Source: Bacillota bacterium (GTDB taxonomy: Bacteria > Bacillota > Clostridia > Monoglobales > Firm-18). Taken from it: a DNA stretch of 64,000 nt. The stretch spans positions 22,845-86,844 of the forward strand of contig JALOAJ010000008.1 in the NCBI GenBank assembly GCA_023228885.1. The letters run 5' to 3'. Position 1 is the stretch's first letter. Every line of letters begins with the position of its first letter. A program made the position numbers and the translations under genes. Positions 37,035 to 45,525 of this stretch are shown here, piece after piece. Below the pieces are notes generated by a model. It was not told the origin of the DNA. It saw only the letters and a list, made by a program, of their open reading frames with translations, and searched no databases.

Positions 37035-37843
37035 AGCGTAACCTCCGTTTTGCATAGTTTATCAAAATCTTTAATGTATTCGTTGTTCGTGTCGTACATT
37101 CCATTCAAAAATTGCGGAAAGTATTTATCGCGCAAAGCCTCCCACGACCGCTCCTCATTGCCGGGCAGTATTGGGAAGAACAAGGCGCCGCTTTCCTCGG
37201 CGGCTTTTTTATCCCCCGGGGCGTCTCCCACCATTAGCATATGGTTGTATCCGCTATTTTTGAATTTGCTAAGGCATTGCGCCTTTGTTCCCTTTTCTTG
37301 ACCGCAAATTTCAACAGCAAATTTCGAAAACCCAAACTTTTCCCACTCACGCGTAATTGCTGCGGTGTTGGCAGAGGATACTGCGGCTATATCCGCATGA
37401 TTTGCTATTATTTCAAATGCAGACTTGGCATTTTCAAACGGAACTATGCTTTCCGCCGTTTGCTCTATAAGCGAATTAACCGCATCCGACCATTGCAACA
37501 CCTTTTTTAGCACCGGGCTGTCTGTATTTTTTACATAATTCTCCAAAGATTTTGCCGACAACATATCTGTCTGCTTCGTCCACTTTACAAGCGGCTCTAA
37601 ATCCGGTACCAAGCGCCCCGTTTTTTTTATTTTATCAAAGCTGTCTATTAACCCTAAAAACCGATTTATTCCGCGGGTACAAGAATACAAGTTAATGTCA
37701 TTCCATAACCGCAAAAACTCGTCTTTAAAATCTTCAAACCCAAAAACGCTCACCGCCGCAGGACCAAAGCACAGCTTATGTTTCGGCTCCATAGCATCAA
37801 AAACACATCCATCGGAGTCAAAAGCAACAAAATATTTTTTCAA
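37031..37843 (-). CDS. HAD-superfamily hydrolase
   Basis: A 270-residue phosphatase-type protein with the nucleophile motif F-D-S-D-G near the N-terminus, motif II Ser in VSSANTA, a Lys (EKGTKAQ) and the acidic motif MVGDAPGDKKAA. This set suits a phosphoglycolate-phosphatase-like or sugar-phosphate phosphatase. I favour the TTG at 37843 (MKKYFVAFDSDG), which has AGGGTGG upstream, over the GTG three codons earlier. It may dephosphorylate a sugar phosphate in the pathway encoded by operon C; substrate unknown. Confidence 0.82.
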   Translation of the reverse strand: MKKYFVAFDSDGCVFDAMEPKHKLCFGPAAVSVFGFEDFKDEFLRLWNDINLYSCTRGINRFLGLIDSFDKIKKTGRLVPDLEPLVKWTKQTDMLSAKSLENYVKNTDSPVLKKVLQWSDAVNSLIEQTAESIVPFENAKSAFEIIANHADIAAVSSANTAAITREWEKFGFSKFAVEICGQEKGTKAQCLSKFKNSGYNHMLMVGDAPGDKKAAEESGALFFPILPGNEERSWEALRDKYFPQFLNGMYDTNNEYIKDFDKLCKTEVTL

Positions 37844-37864
37844 ACTAACCACCCTCTTAAATTT

Positions 37865-39817
37865 TTAGCGTATTGATTTATCCTTTAAATAGCTATTCCA
37901 AACATTCTCAAACCAGGCGTCCTCTTTCGGGATTTGCCGCACATCACGCCAGCGGCATGTAACATTGCCGTTTTCAAAAGAAACTTCCTGCACCTTTTTA
38001 AACAAGCTAAAGTCTATCTTAACTTGCCCTTTAATTTGCTTTAAAAATTGATTCCCGTCAGGCAAAATCAAACAAGAACCCCTGCTGCCCCCGCCCTTAA
38101 CCATATAATTTAACATGGCGGCGGCATACACCTGTTGCGCAATAAGCAAATCATAATTTAACAAAGCCTCGGGTAGCTCACAAATGCTTTTTACCGCCGT
38201 CTTATCCCAAAACTCGTTTAAATCTTCGGTTGCGCTATTAATCAAGCGAATAAGCCCTTCTTCGTTGCGAATAAATGCCCCGCTTAGGCTCATCCTTTCT
38301 TGCAGCCTTTTACGCAAAGTTTTGGGGCTTTCTTTACCATCCCCGCAAAGCAAACGCTCTATTTGCTCTGCCCGATTTGAAATATCGTCACCCACCGCCT
38401 TAATAAAATCATCCGTTTGGGGCGGCGCTTCATCATATATGTTGGCTATATATTGCGCTGCGCGCAAACCGCCGCATTGCCCCGAGTTCAAAGCGGTTCC
38501 GCCGGGACGGTAAACGCCGTGCGAACCGTTTGCCTCACCAATCGGAAAGAAGTGACGCACATTACTTTCCCACCATTTGTTTCCGGTCAAACCGCCATTG
38601 TTATGCTGGGCGCACACCGATATCTCCAACAGTTCTTTTTGCAAATCAATGCCGTTGTTTTTAAAAAGCTCAATCGCTTCGGAGTTCATGTGCCCTAACC
38701 TGTCAATCGGCTCTCCGAACAAGGCGTTTGATTTTTCTAAATACGCGTAACATTCTTTTCCCACATTTGAAAAGTCGGGGCATAATCCTTTGGGATTGCA
38801 AGTGTAATCAAGCCACACGCGCCTTTTTTTAATTTGCGTTTCATAATAAACACATAAGTCTATAAATGAGCTTCCCGCCGCCTTTTGAACATCAAATGGC
38901 CATTGGTAGCCCTTTAAAAAAACTGCATTTAGCAAATCCGTTGCATTTTCAAAATGCTCGTTTAAAAATTCTTTTTTATCGTTCCCGTTTTGGTCTGTGG
39001 AAATGTAGCGCGGCAAAACCTGTTGATAGGTGCCGGACAAGTTCCACCTGAATTTTATTGACGCAATACCGTATTGCCATTCCGTCAGGTTTTTCCCGTC
39101 AACTCCCGACTCAAAAGCAAATCCGTGGGCGCCGTTTTGCTCATGCGGATATGCGGACAGCGCATACAAACTCGCCGGTCCGCCGGTTGCATATATTGTG
39201 TTGGTTGCGCAAAAAACGGTATATCGCTTATTTGGGTCTTGCATCTCGTTAGTATTTAAACACATAACGCCAAAGCAATTTCCGCCGTTAGTTAAAACAC
39301 GCACAACGGTATAACCGTCAAAGACGGCAATTTGTTTGTTTAAAACCTGCTCCCAAAGCTTGTCCGTCATGAACCTTGAAGTGAGCGGACCTGCCGAGGT
39401 GGCTCGCTGCCGCGGGTCATGGTCGGTTTTATATCCCACATATTCACCCATATTATTATGAGGGAATGGCACGCCGATTTCAACCAATTTAAAAAAGCTT
39501 CGTGTCGAAAGCGCTGCTTCGCATAGGGCTATATCTCCGTCCATTGCGCCGCCGTCAAACAGCGTTTGCGCCATGGAAAAAACGCTGTCACCTTCTTCAC
39601 CCGCAAGCGTCAATTTATAATATGTTTGCTTATCCGACCCTGCATTACGGCTCGTTCCGCCCTTAATATTATCCGTCACGATTGCTACATCTTGTTGCCC
39701 AAAATCATAAAGCCTGCTTGCCGCGCCCAAAGCCGCAGCCCCGCTGCCCACAACAATCGTATTGAGCCTAATTATGTCAATCGCTATTCCGTTCACCGCA
39801 AAACTATCTATTTTCAA
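37865..39817 (-). CDS. FAD-dependent oxidoreductase, fumarate reductase flavoprotein-like
   Basis: A 650-residue flavoprotein. The FAD-binding dinucleotide fold is at the N-terminus (NTIVVGSGAAALGAASRL), and the second FAD segment is VRHFFPIGEANGSHGVYRPGGTALNSGQCGG, typical of succinate dehydrogenase/fumarate reductase-like flavoproteins. No secretion signal or covalent FMN-attachment motif was seen. The start is TTG after AAGGAGG. It follows the SDR gene directly. It probably reduces or oxidises a C=C or C-OH bond in a sugar-derived intermediate; the actual substrate is unknown. Confidence 0.82.
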   Translation of the reverse strand: MKIDSFAVNGIAIDIIRLNTIVVGSGAAALGAASRLYDFGQQDVAIVTDNIKGGTSRNAGSDKQTYYKLTLAGEEGDSVFSMAQTLFDGGAMDGDIALCEAALSTRSFFKLVEIGVPFPHNNMGEYVGYKTDHDPRQRATSAGPLTSRFMTDKLWEQVLNKQIAVFDGYTVVRVLTNGGNCFGVMCLNTNEMQDPNKRYTVFCATNTIYATGGPASLYALSAYPHEQNGAHGFAFESGVDGKNLTEWQYGIASIKFRWNLSGTYQQVLPRYISTDQNGNDKKEFLNEHFENATDLLNAVFLKGYQWPFDVQKAAGSSFIDLCVYYETQIKKRRVWLDYTCNPKGLCPDFSNVGKECYAYLEKSNALFGEPIDRLGHMNSEAIELFKNNGIDLQKELLEISVCAQHNNGGLTGNKWWESNVRHFFPIGEANGSHGVYRPGGTALNSGQCGGLRAAQYIANIYDEAPPQTDDFIKAVGDDISNRAEQIERLLCGDGKESPKTLRKRLQERMSLSGAFIRNEEGLIRLINSATEDLNEFWDKTAVKSICELPEALLNYDLLIAQQVYAAAMLNYMVKGGGSRGSCLILPDGNQFLKQIKGQVKIDFSLFKKVQEVSFENGNVTCRWRDVRQIPKEDAWFENVWNSYLKDKSIR

Positions 39818-39818
39818 G

Positions 39819-40550
39819 TTACAGCCTCCTTAAATGGAAGCCGCCGTCCACATTAAAAACCTCGCCTGTGCTAAAGGGAAACTCACCCTTTACCAGCGAC
39901 ATAACAGCTTTTGCAACATCGTTCGGCATTCCCCATCTTTTTATCGGGGTAATCCCTTCTTCTAATATCATACGGTTATATTTTTCGGTTACCGATTTTG
40001 TCATGTCTGTTTGAATTATGCCGGGGCGAATTTCATACACCATTACTCCATGGTCTGCCAGCCTGTCGGCAAATAATTTTGTCATCATGCCGATACCTGC
40101 CTTCGAGATGCAATATTGGGCTCGATTTACGGAAGATGTGTATGCGCTTACGGAAGATATATTCACAATATATCCCGGCTTTTCGGTTTTAACCATATCT
40201 TTTGCAACCATTTGCGTTAAAAAAAATGTGCCTTTTAAATTTGCATCCATCACATAATCATAATCGCTTTCCGTTATTTCAAGCATATCAATGCGCTCCT
40301 TCGGCGCAACACCCGCATTGTTCACAAGCACATCAACCCCGCCTGCCGCGGCAAGGCATTTTTCTCTGTCTTTTTCATTTGAAATATCGCCTTGAACATA
40401 TATTGCGCCGGGCAATGTGTCTAAAATTTCTTTCACTTTTTGTTGAGGCGACCTGCCAAAAACAACAACACGAAACCCGTTCTTACAAAGCATTGCCGAA
40501 ATTGCATAGCCAATCCCCCGGGAGCCGCCCGTTACGATAGCAGTTTTCAT
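39819..40550 (-). CDS. Short-chain dehydrogenase/reductase (FabG-like)
   Basis: A 243-residue SDR with the nucleotide loop TGGSRGIGYAI, NNAGV, the active-site Ser in VNISSVSAY, and the YCISK (YxxxK) dyad. I start at the second ATG (40550, MKTAIVTGG), because the AAAGGA site abuts the first ATG without spacing. Annotations as 3-oxoacyl-ACP reductase would be by similarity only; in this operon a keto-sugar or uronate reductase (KduD-like) is more likely. It sits between sulfatase and flavoprotein genes. Confidence 0.87.
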   Translation of the reverse strand: MKTAIVTGGSRGIGYAISAMLCKNGFRVVVFGRSPQQKVKEILDTLPGAIYVQGDISNEKDREKCLAAAGGVDVLVNNAGVAPKERIDMLEITESDYDYVMDANLKGTFFLTQMVAKDMVKTEKPGYIVNISSVSAYTSSVNRAQYCISKAGIGMMTKLFADRLADHGVMVYEIRPGIIQTDMTKSVTEKYNRMILEEGITPIKRWGMPNDVAKAVMSLVKGEFPFSTGEVFNVDGGFHLRRL

Positions 40551-40568
40551 AAATTGTTTCATTCCTTT

Positions 40569-42065
40569 TTATAAATAACGCCTGCCAAACACATTAAAAC
40601 TATTGTTGCAAGCTGTATTTTGTTCTATCCCAACCTTTGCAAGCGCTTTTTTGTCAACCATAGGAGCATCATTATTTTCAACACACCATTTTAAAAGGTA
40701 ATCTCTCATTTCCTTTACCTTTTCACGAATATGCGGCTCGTCCGATTGCGCTAAATTATGCAGTTCGTTATAATCGTCTTGCATATCATACAGTTCCTCA
40801 ACGCCTCCGTTTTGGTGATAAATAAACTTCCAGTCTTCCCCACAAACCATGTATTGTTGCTCCGGGCTTTCGTGACATTGGGACACATAAAACCTTCTTG
40901 TTTTTTTATCCTCATTTATAGCGGGCAACAAACTCATCCCGTCAACCTCATGATTTAACGGTGTGCCGGTCAACTCCATAAGGGTTGGCATAATATCCTG
41001 CAGACCTACAAGTTGGTCTAAAACCCGCCCGCCCTTTATACCGCTCGGATAACTGATTATCATTGGAATTCTTACCGATGCATTATAAAAGTTTTCTTTG
41101 AAGTAAAGCCCAAAATCGCCTAATAAATCGCCATGGTCAGCCGTATAAACTATTATGGTATTATCCTTTATACCCTGTTCCTCTAAAAAACCAAGCAGTC
41201 TTCCGATTTGTTTATCCTGCAAGCTTATTAAACCGTAGTAATGCGCCTTGATATTTTTTTTGGCTTGCGGAGAAAGGGTGTCCCAGCCATATTTTTTATA
41301 CTTCTCCACCAAAAGTTCAATTTCCCTTTCTTTTATTTTGCCAATATCCCCTATGCAATCAGGCATTTTGCGAGGATCATATAACCTATCGTAAGGATAA
41401 GGCGGGTCATAAGCCGAATGAGGTTTCGGAAAAGAGGTAAACATAAAAAACGGTTTATCAGGGCTGTTTTTTATGTGATTATTCAAATGCGTTATTGTTC
41501 TGTCCGCCACCCATGTGTCAACATAATGCTCCTCGGGAATGGCGCTGGTTGCAGGAAATATATCATTATTCCCCAACCCGTTCCCCCTTGAAAAGCCTTC
41601 CCAACCAACTGTTTTTAAGTAATCGTTATAATCTTCAAGCCCCGACTGCTCGCCTAAAGGGTCATATTTCTTTAACATCCTGCCCGATTCGGTAAGTTCG
41701 GCTGTTTGAAACCCATGCAATGTTCTTTTTTCCCCGGGGGGTGCATAAGGCAAATAATGCAATTTTCCCATTGCATAAGTATCGTAGCCCCTGCTTTGAA
41801 ATTCTCCCGCAATTGTTGGAATCCCACCTTTTAGGGCACCGCTATTGTTTTTTTGCCCTGTACATTTATGCGGGTATAAGCCGGTGGTCAGCGAGGCTCT
41901 TGCCGGAACGCAAATGGGACTTGGTGTAAAAGCATTTTTGAAGTTTACCCCTTCTTTTGCCAAACGGTCAATATTTGGAGTTTTAACTGTCTTGTTGCCA
42001 TTGCACCCTATTGCATCTTGCCTCATTTGGTCACACATTATAAATAACACATTTGGTTTGTTCAA
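40569..42065 (-). CDS. Type I sulfatase
   Basis: A 498-residue arylsulfatase-family enzyme. It has the metal-site start (FIMCDQMRQDA), the formylglycine signature C-V-P-A-R in SPICVPARASLTTG, with Cys as the residue to be oxidised, and later AMGKLHYLP and YTADHGDLLGD. Start is TTG after AAAGGAGAG. No signal peptide is seen, so it works in the cytoplasm on imported fragments. An anaerobic sulfatase-maturing enzyme is needed for the Cys-type sulfatase but none is encoded in the window. The target is probably a sulfated hexosamine or uronate. Confidence 0.92.
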   Translation of the reverse strand: MNKPNVLFIMCDQMRQDAIGCNGNKTVKTPNIDRLAKEGVNFKNAFTPSPICVPARASLTTGLYPHKCTGQKNNSGALKGGIPTIAGEFQSRGYDTYAMGKLHYLPYAPPGEKRTLHGFQTAELTESGRMLKKYDPLGEQSGLEDYNDYLKTVGWEGFSRGNGLGNNDIFPATSAIPEEHYVDTWVADRTITHLNNHIKNSPDKPFFMFTSFPKPHSAYDPPYPYDRLYDPRKMPDCIGDIGKIKEREIELLVEKYKKYGWDTLSPQAKKNIKAHYYGLISLQDKQIGRLLGFLEEQGIKDNTIIVYTADHGDLLGDFGLYFKENFYNASVRIPMIISYPSGIKGGRVLDQLVGLQDIMPTLMELTGTPLNHEVDGMSLLPAINEDKKTRRFYVSQCHESPEQQYMVCGEDWKFIYHQNGGVEELYDMQDDYNELHNLAQSDEPHIREKVKEMRDYLLKWCVENNDAPMVDKKALAKVGIEQNTACNNSFNVFGRRYL

Positions 42066-42089
42066 AACATTCTCTCCTTTAAACTTTAT

Positions 42090-43436
42090 TTAAATACTTT
42101 CTCCAACACGAGTACCTGTTATTTTTTGTTTCCCTTGCCTGCCTTCGGTGTAAATCGGAAGATACAACTTTGAATCCCGAATTACACAGCCGGTTGTTCC
42201 GCCATCTCGCATAATTTCCGTACATTTGCCGCAGGCGATACAGCATTTGCCCCGCTGCATTCCTCCGCTGTTTACTATATCGTTTGCAAAATCGGGGTAT
42301 GCAAACGCCTGCCTGCCAAAACCCACAAAATCAAACCATCCATCGTTTATACAGCCCGCCGCAACATTTGCGCTGTATTCCCTAAGCCATGTCAGCCCTG
42401 TCGCAATCACCCTCATATCGGGAACTGCTTTTTTAATTTGGCGTGCCGCGTTTAAAAGCTTTCTGACATTTTCAAGCGGGTGGCTGACAGGCGTGTAAAA
42501 GCCAACATCATACGGTCTGTTCACATGAGGATTGTAATATGGGTTCCCGCCTGTTATATTTATCAGTTTAACGCCTAATTCATAAAGTGTTGAAACAATT
42601 TTCTTTGTTTCGGTTAAATCGGGAATTTTATAATCAGATTTATCAACTCCGAACCCATGAGGATACGGAATTTCATCAAAGGCGTTAAGACGAACCGTAA
42701 CATCAATATCCGCCTTTTCTTTAACTTTTTTAACTATATTGAACAAAAAGCGTGTTCTGTTTTCAAAGCTGCCCCCGTATTTACCTTTTCTGTTATACGA
42801 TGCCAGCAACTCATTGCAAAGATAACGATGGCAGCTCTTAATATCCACCGCATCAAACCCTGCCCGTTGTGCAAGCAAGGCGGCGTTTACAAACTGATTT
42901 TCTAAGTCGGAAAGCTCGTCATCGGTAATTGTATGTACATTTTGAGGTAAAAAACGGTCAAGATATTCATTTTCGCCCGCTATGACTGCCGGTAAGCCTT
43001 TCCCCGGTTTTGCATAACGCCCCGCATGGGTCAGTTGAAGAACCAAATATACCTCGCCTTCAGCCTTGCTGCGCGTAAACTCAACCAAGTTTTTAAATTC
43101 GTCAACATTGCCTTCGTGAATATAAAGTTGTCGAGGATTAGCACGCCCACCTTCATTAACAGCGCATGCCTCTACCCATAAAAGCCCGCTCCCCCCCTTT
43201 GCAAACCGTTCATACCTGCGATAAACAAGGTCAGAGGGAGAGCCGTCCTCTTTTGAATCACAGCCCTCCATTGGGTGAACGCAAAGAAGATTTTTCAATG
43301 CTCTGTCTCCAATTTTCGCGTCGCATTTTAAAGAAGAAACATCCTCGCTAACAGGAATGTCCAAATTAAGCTCCTTTATTTTTTCTTTTAATTCACCAAG
43401 ACTTTTAAAATTAAACTTTTCAAATGCTGTTTTCAT
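42090..43436 (-). CDS. Old Yellow Enzyme-family NADH:flavin oxidoreductase with Fe-S motif
   Basis: First gene of operon C, 448 residues. A TIM-barrel flavoprotein of the OYE family, recognisable from LQLTHAGRYAKPG, the active region GFDAVDIKSCHRYLCNELL (His/substrate-binding positions), SFENRTRF and GFGRQAFAYPD. Near the C-terminus is C-C-I-A-C-G-K-C followed by a further Cys in TGCVIRD, matching the 4Fe-4S site of 2,4-dienoyl-CoA reductase/TMADH-like enzymes, but the large C-terminal NADH domain of these is missing. ATG follows GAGGAT. It may reduce an unsaturated bond such as the C4-C5 double bond left by a lyase (inference). Confidence 0.85.
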   Translation of the reverse strand: MKTAFEKFNFKSLGELKEKIKELNLDIPVSEDVSSLKCDAKIGDRALKNLLCVHPMEGCDSKEDGSPSDLVYRRYERFAKGGSGLLWVEACAVNEGGRANPRQLYIHEGNVDEFKNLVEFTRSKAEGEVYLVLQLTHAGRYAKPGKGLPAVIAGENEYLDRFLPQNVHTITDDELSDLENQFVNAALLAQRAGFDAVDIKSCHRYLCNELLASYNRKGKYGGSFENRTRFLFNIVKKVKEKADIDVTVRLNAFDEIPYPHGFGVDKSDYKIPDLTETKKIVSTLYELGVKLINITGGNPYYNPHVNRPYDVGFYTPVSHPLENVRKLLNAARQIKKAVPDMRVIATGLTWLREYSANVAAGCINDGWFDFVGFGRQAFAYPDFANDIVNSGGMQRGKCCIACGKCTEIMRDGGTTGCVIRDSKLYLPIYTEGRQGKQKITGTRVGESI

Positions 43437-43533
43437 AAGCTTTTATCCTCGTTTTTCTATAATTAATTTTAGTAAAAGGCACGCCATAAGCGCAAGCGCC
43501 TCAATTTGCTTGTGCCTGAAACGCCTTTATACC

Positions 43534-43562
43534 ATTATAATAAATATATTAAATTTAGTCAA
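43534..43562 (-). promoter_or_regulatory. Promoter of operon C
   Basis: Minus strand TTGACT (43557-43562), 17-base spacer, TATAAT (43534-43539). The transcript would have a leader of about 90 bases. Within that leader, complementary blocks AGGCA/TGCCT and CAAGC/GCTTG (about 43480-43518) could fold, but no T-run follows. Confidence 0.75.
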
Positions 43563-43605
43563 GGCGCGGGAGTTTACAATTACCCTGCCCGGCTTTCGAT
43601 TGAAA

Positions 43606-43634
43606 TTGACAAATCACATTAAACCTGTTATTAT
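43606..43634 (+). promoter_or_regulatory. Promoter of the small Cys-rich gene
   Basis: Perfect -35 TTGACA (43606-43611), 17-base spacer, -10 TATTAT (43629-43634). The start of transcription would fall near 43641, so an ATG at 43641 is at the RNA end and cannot be the start codon. Confidence 0.8.
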
Positions 43635-43655
43635 AAAAATATGAAGGAGGCGAAA

Positions 43656-43883
43656 ATGTTTATGCAAAGTATAATAAAACTAAATTGCGAGGAACAGCCC
43701 CAAAGCTGTGCGGTTTGTGTTTATTCCCGCCCGCTCAGCGGTCTTGCGGAACTATCTTGTTCAAAAAAAGGAGTTGTTTCGCCCGATTATGTGTGCAAAA
43801 AATTTTCGCTTGACATTACGGCAAAATCAGCCCGAAAAAAACGGTTTGCAAAAAAGGTTTCTGCAGAAGATTTTGAATATTAG
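43656..43883 (+). CDS. Small Cys-rich hypothetical protein
   Basis: A 75-residue protein, start chosen at ATG 43656, five bases after AAGGAGG. It contains CAVC, then LSCSKKGVVSPDYVCKKF, so four Cys in a C-x2-C...C-x10-C arrangement that could bind zinc, and ends with a basic stretch (KSARKKRFAKK) and an acidic tail. Small clostridial proteins with a KKGVVSPDYxCxKF motif are known to me as conserved hypotheticals; no function is established. It has its own strong promoter and terminator, so it is a single-gene unit beside the cell-wall cluster. Confidence 0.75.
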   Translation: MFMQSIIKLNCEEQPQSCAVCVYSRPLSGLAELSCSKKGVVSPDYVCKKFSLDITAKSARKKRFAKKVSAEDFEY

Positions 43884-43942
43884 CAGTATAGGTTTTTCTA
43901 TAAAACTTACGCTACTTCGTGTTTTACGCTAATAATATAACT

Positions 43943-43988
43943 AAAAAATGGCTTTAAAACTTATTTTTAAGTTTTAAAGCCATTTTTT
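43943..43988 (+). terminator. Strong terminator after the small Cys-rich gene
   Basis: A perfect 20-bp stem (43943-43962 with 43969-43988), six-base loop, A-run before and T-run within the right arm. It insulates the dcw cluster from upstream transcription. Confidence 0.92.
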
Positions 43989-43999
43989 CAACTTATAAC

Positions 44000-44013
44000 C
44001 GAACATTTGTTCG
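44000..44013. promoter_or_regulatory. Candidate LexA (SOS) box upstream of the dcw cluster
   Basis: CGAACATTTGTTCG matches the Gram-positive LexA/DinR consensus CGAAC-N4-GTTCG at all ten fixed positions. It lies about 60 bases upstream of the -35 of the mapped mraZ promoter, so it may act on another start site or be coincidental. A possible second promoter (TTGTAA and TAAAAA-like, near 44030-44060) lies nearby. Confidence 0.5.
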
Positions 44014-44072
44014 AGTTTTCCCAAGCATTTGTAACAAAAGTGTAAAAAGATTAAAAATATTTTTCAAAACAC

Positions 44073-44101
44073 TTGAATTTTCAAAACAAATACCGTATAA
44101 T
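44073..44101 (+). promoter_or_regulatory. Promoter of the mraZ-murG (dcw) operon
   Basis: TTGAAT (44073-44078), 17-base spacer, TATAAT (44096-44101). Transcription would start near 44108, immediately before the GTGG repeats. Confidence 0.8.
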
Positions 44102-44110
44102 AAAAACAAG

Positions 44111-44136
44111 GTGGTAAAATTGTGGGGTTTTGTGGT
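44111..44136 (+). promoter_or_regulatory. Probable MraZ operator (three GTGG repeats)
   Basis: GTGG occurs at 44111, 44122 and 44132, that is at 11- and 10-base steps, one helical turn each. MraZ is known to bind direct TGGGN-type repeats with five-base spacers in front of its own gene. The site overlaps the transcription start, so binding would repress the cluster. The assignment rests on this match and the position. Confidence 0.65.
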
Positions 44137-44165
44137 CCACATTCCCACATAAGGCAGGTGACAAA

Positions 44166-44591
44166 ATGTTAGCGGGTGAATTTCAGCATAATATAGATGC
44201 TAAAGGCAGGGTAATAATGCCCGCTAAATTTCGTGATGAACTGGGTGAGAAATTCATTGCCACCAAGGGGCTTGATAAATGCCTATTTGTTTTTCCGCAA
44301 TCGGAGTGGGAAAAGCTGGACAAGCAGTTGTCGGAACTTTCGTTGTCGAAAGGGCGCGAAATACAGCGGTTTTTCTATGGGGGCATGACGCAATGCGAAA
44401 CGGACAAGCAAGGGCGCGTGTTGATACCGGCAAACTTACGAGAATATGCAGAGCTTGAAAAAGATGTTGTTGTTATTGGTCTGAACAAAAGGGCGGAATT
44501 TTGGAGCAAAGCCAATTGGGATTTGCAAAACAGCAGATTTATGCAAAACGCAGATGAAGTTGCCCTTCAAATGGAAGACTTAGGGATATGA
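44166..44591 (+). CDS. mraZ: Transcriptional regulator MraZ
   Basis: A 141-residue DNA-binding protein, first gene of the division and cell-wall cluster. Two AbrB-like halves are visible: FQHNIDAKGRVIMPAKFRDEL and its repeat CETDKQGRVLIPANLREYA, each with the R-x-x-x-P core, and NLREYAELEKDVVVIGL. I start at ATG 44166 (MLAGEFQHNID), after AGGCAGGTG; twelve codons of open frame before it are not typical of the family. It probably autorepresses through the GTGG repeats. Its end overlaps rsmH as ATGA. Confidence 0.96.
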   Translation: MLAGEFQHNIDAKGRVIMPAKFRDELGEKFIATKGLDKCLFVFPQSEWEKLDKQLSELSLSKGREIQRFFYGGMTQCETDKQGRVLIPANLREYAELEKDVVVIGLNKRAEFWSKANWDLQNSRFMQNADEVALQMEDLGI

Positions 44592-45511
44592 CATCAAGCG
44601 GATTTTTTCATATCCCCGTTATGCTAAACGAAGCCATCGAGGCGCTGTGCATAAAGGAAAACGGCATTTATGTTGACGGCACTCTTGGCGGCGGAGGACA
44701 TGCGATAAAAATAGTTGAAAAAGGCGCTCGACTTGTTGGAATAGACCGTGATGAGTCAGCAATTAAAGCGGCGAAAGACAGGCTTTTTGGGCGTTTTGAA
44801 CTTATAAACGACAACTATAACAATATAAAAATTATTTTAAAAACCCTTATAATTAATAAAATTGACGGAGCACTACTTGACTTAGGTGTGTCATCTCACC
44901 AAGTTGACACACCTTTGCGAGGCTTCAGCTATCGGTTTGACGCGCCTTTGGATATGCGAATGGACAGTAAATCAAGCCTAACCGCATGGCATATTGTAAA
45001 CCAGTTTGAAATAGCCGAAATAGAAAAAATCTTTTTTTCTTACGGCGAGGAGCAATATTCCAAAGCGATAGCAAAAAAGATTGTTGAAATGCGCAGCATT
45101 GGACCTATTGAAACGACTTTTGAACTTGTTGATATTATAAAAAATGCAATACCCGCAAAGGCACACCGAAACAAACATCCTGCAAAAAAGGTGTTTCAGG
45201 CTTTACGAATTGCAGTAAACGATGAGCTTTCACAGCTTTCTGCAACGCTTGAGGATTTTTGCGAAGCGCTGAACATCGGCGGCAGAATAGCTGTAATCAC
45301 CTTTCATTCGCTTGAGGATAGAATAGTTAAAAACACATTTGCCGCCCTTGCAAGAGGGTGTGATTGTCCGAGCGATTTCCCCGTTTGTGTGTGCGGGAAA
45401 AAACAAACACTAAAATTAATTACTAAAAAACCTATTACACCGTCTAAATCAGAACTTTTAGAAAACCCCAGAAGTGCAAGCGCGAAACTTCGTGTTGCCG
45501 AAAAAATATAA
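44588..45511 (+). CDS. rsmH: 16S rRNA (cytosine-1402-N4)-methyltransferase RsmH
   Basis: A 307-residue SAM-dependent methyltransferase that methylates C1402 of 16S rRNA in the ribosomal P site. It has the N-terminal HIPVMLNEAIEAL, the SAM loop VDGTLGGGGHA, the LLDLGVSSHQVD block and the C-terminal VITFHSLEDRIVK. Length is normal. The ATG overlaps mraZ by four bases, so translation is coupled. Standard second gene of the dcw cluster. Confidence 0.97.
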   Translation: MTSSGFFHIPVMLNEAIEALCIKENGIYVDGTLGGGGHAIKIVEKGARLVGIDRDESAIKAAKDRLFGRFELINDNYNNIKIILKTLIINKIDGALLDLGVSSHQVDTPLRGFSYRFDAPLDMRMDSKSSLTAWHIVNQFEIAEIEKIFFSYGEEQYSKAIAKKIVEMRSIGPIETTFELVDIIKNAIPAKAHRNKHPAKKVFQALRIAVNDELSQLSATLEDFCEALNIGGRIAVITFHSLEDRIVKNTFAALARGCDCPSDFPVCVCGKKQTLKLITKKPITPSKSELLENPRSASAKLRVAEKI

Positions 45512-45525
45512 AAGAGGTGAAAATT

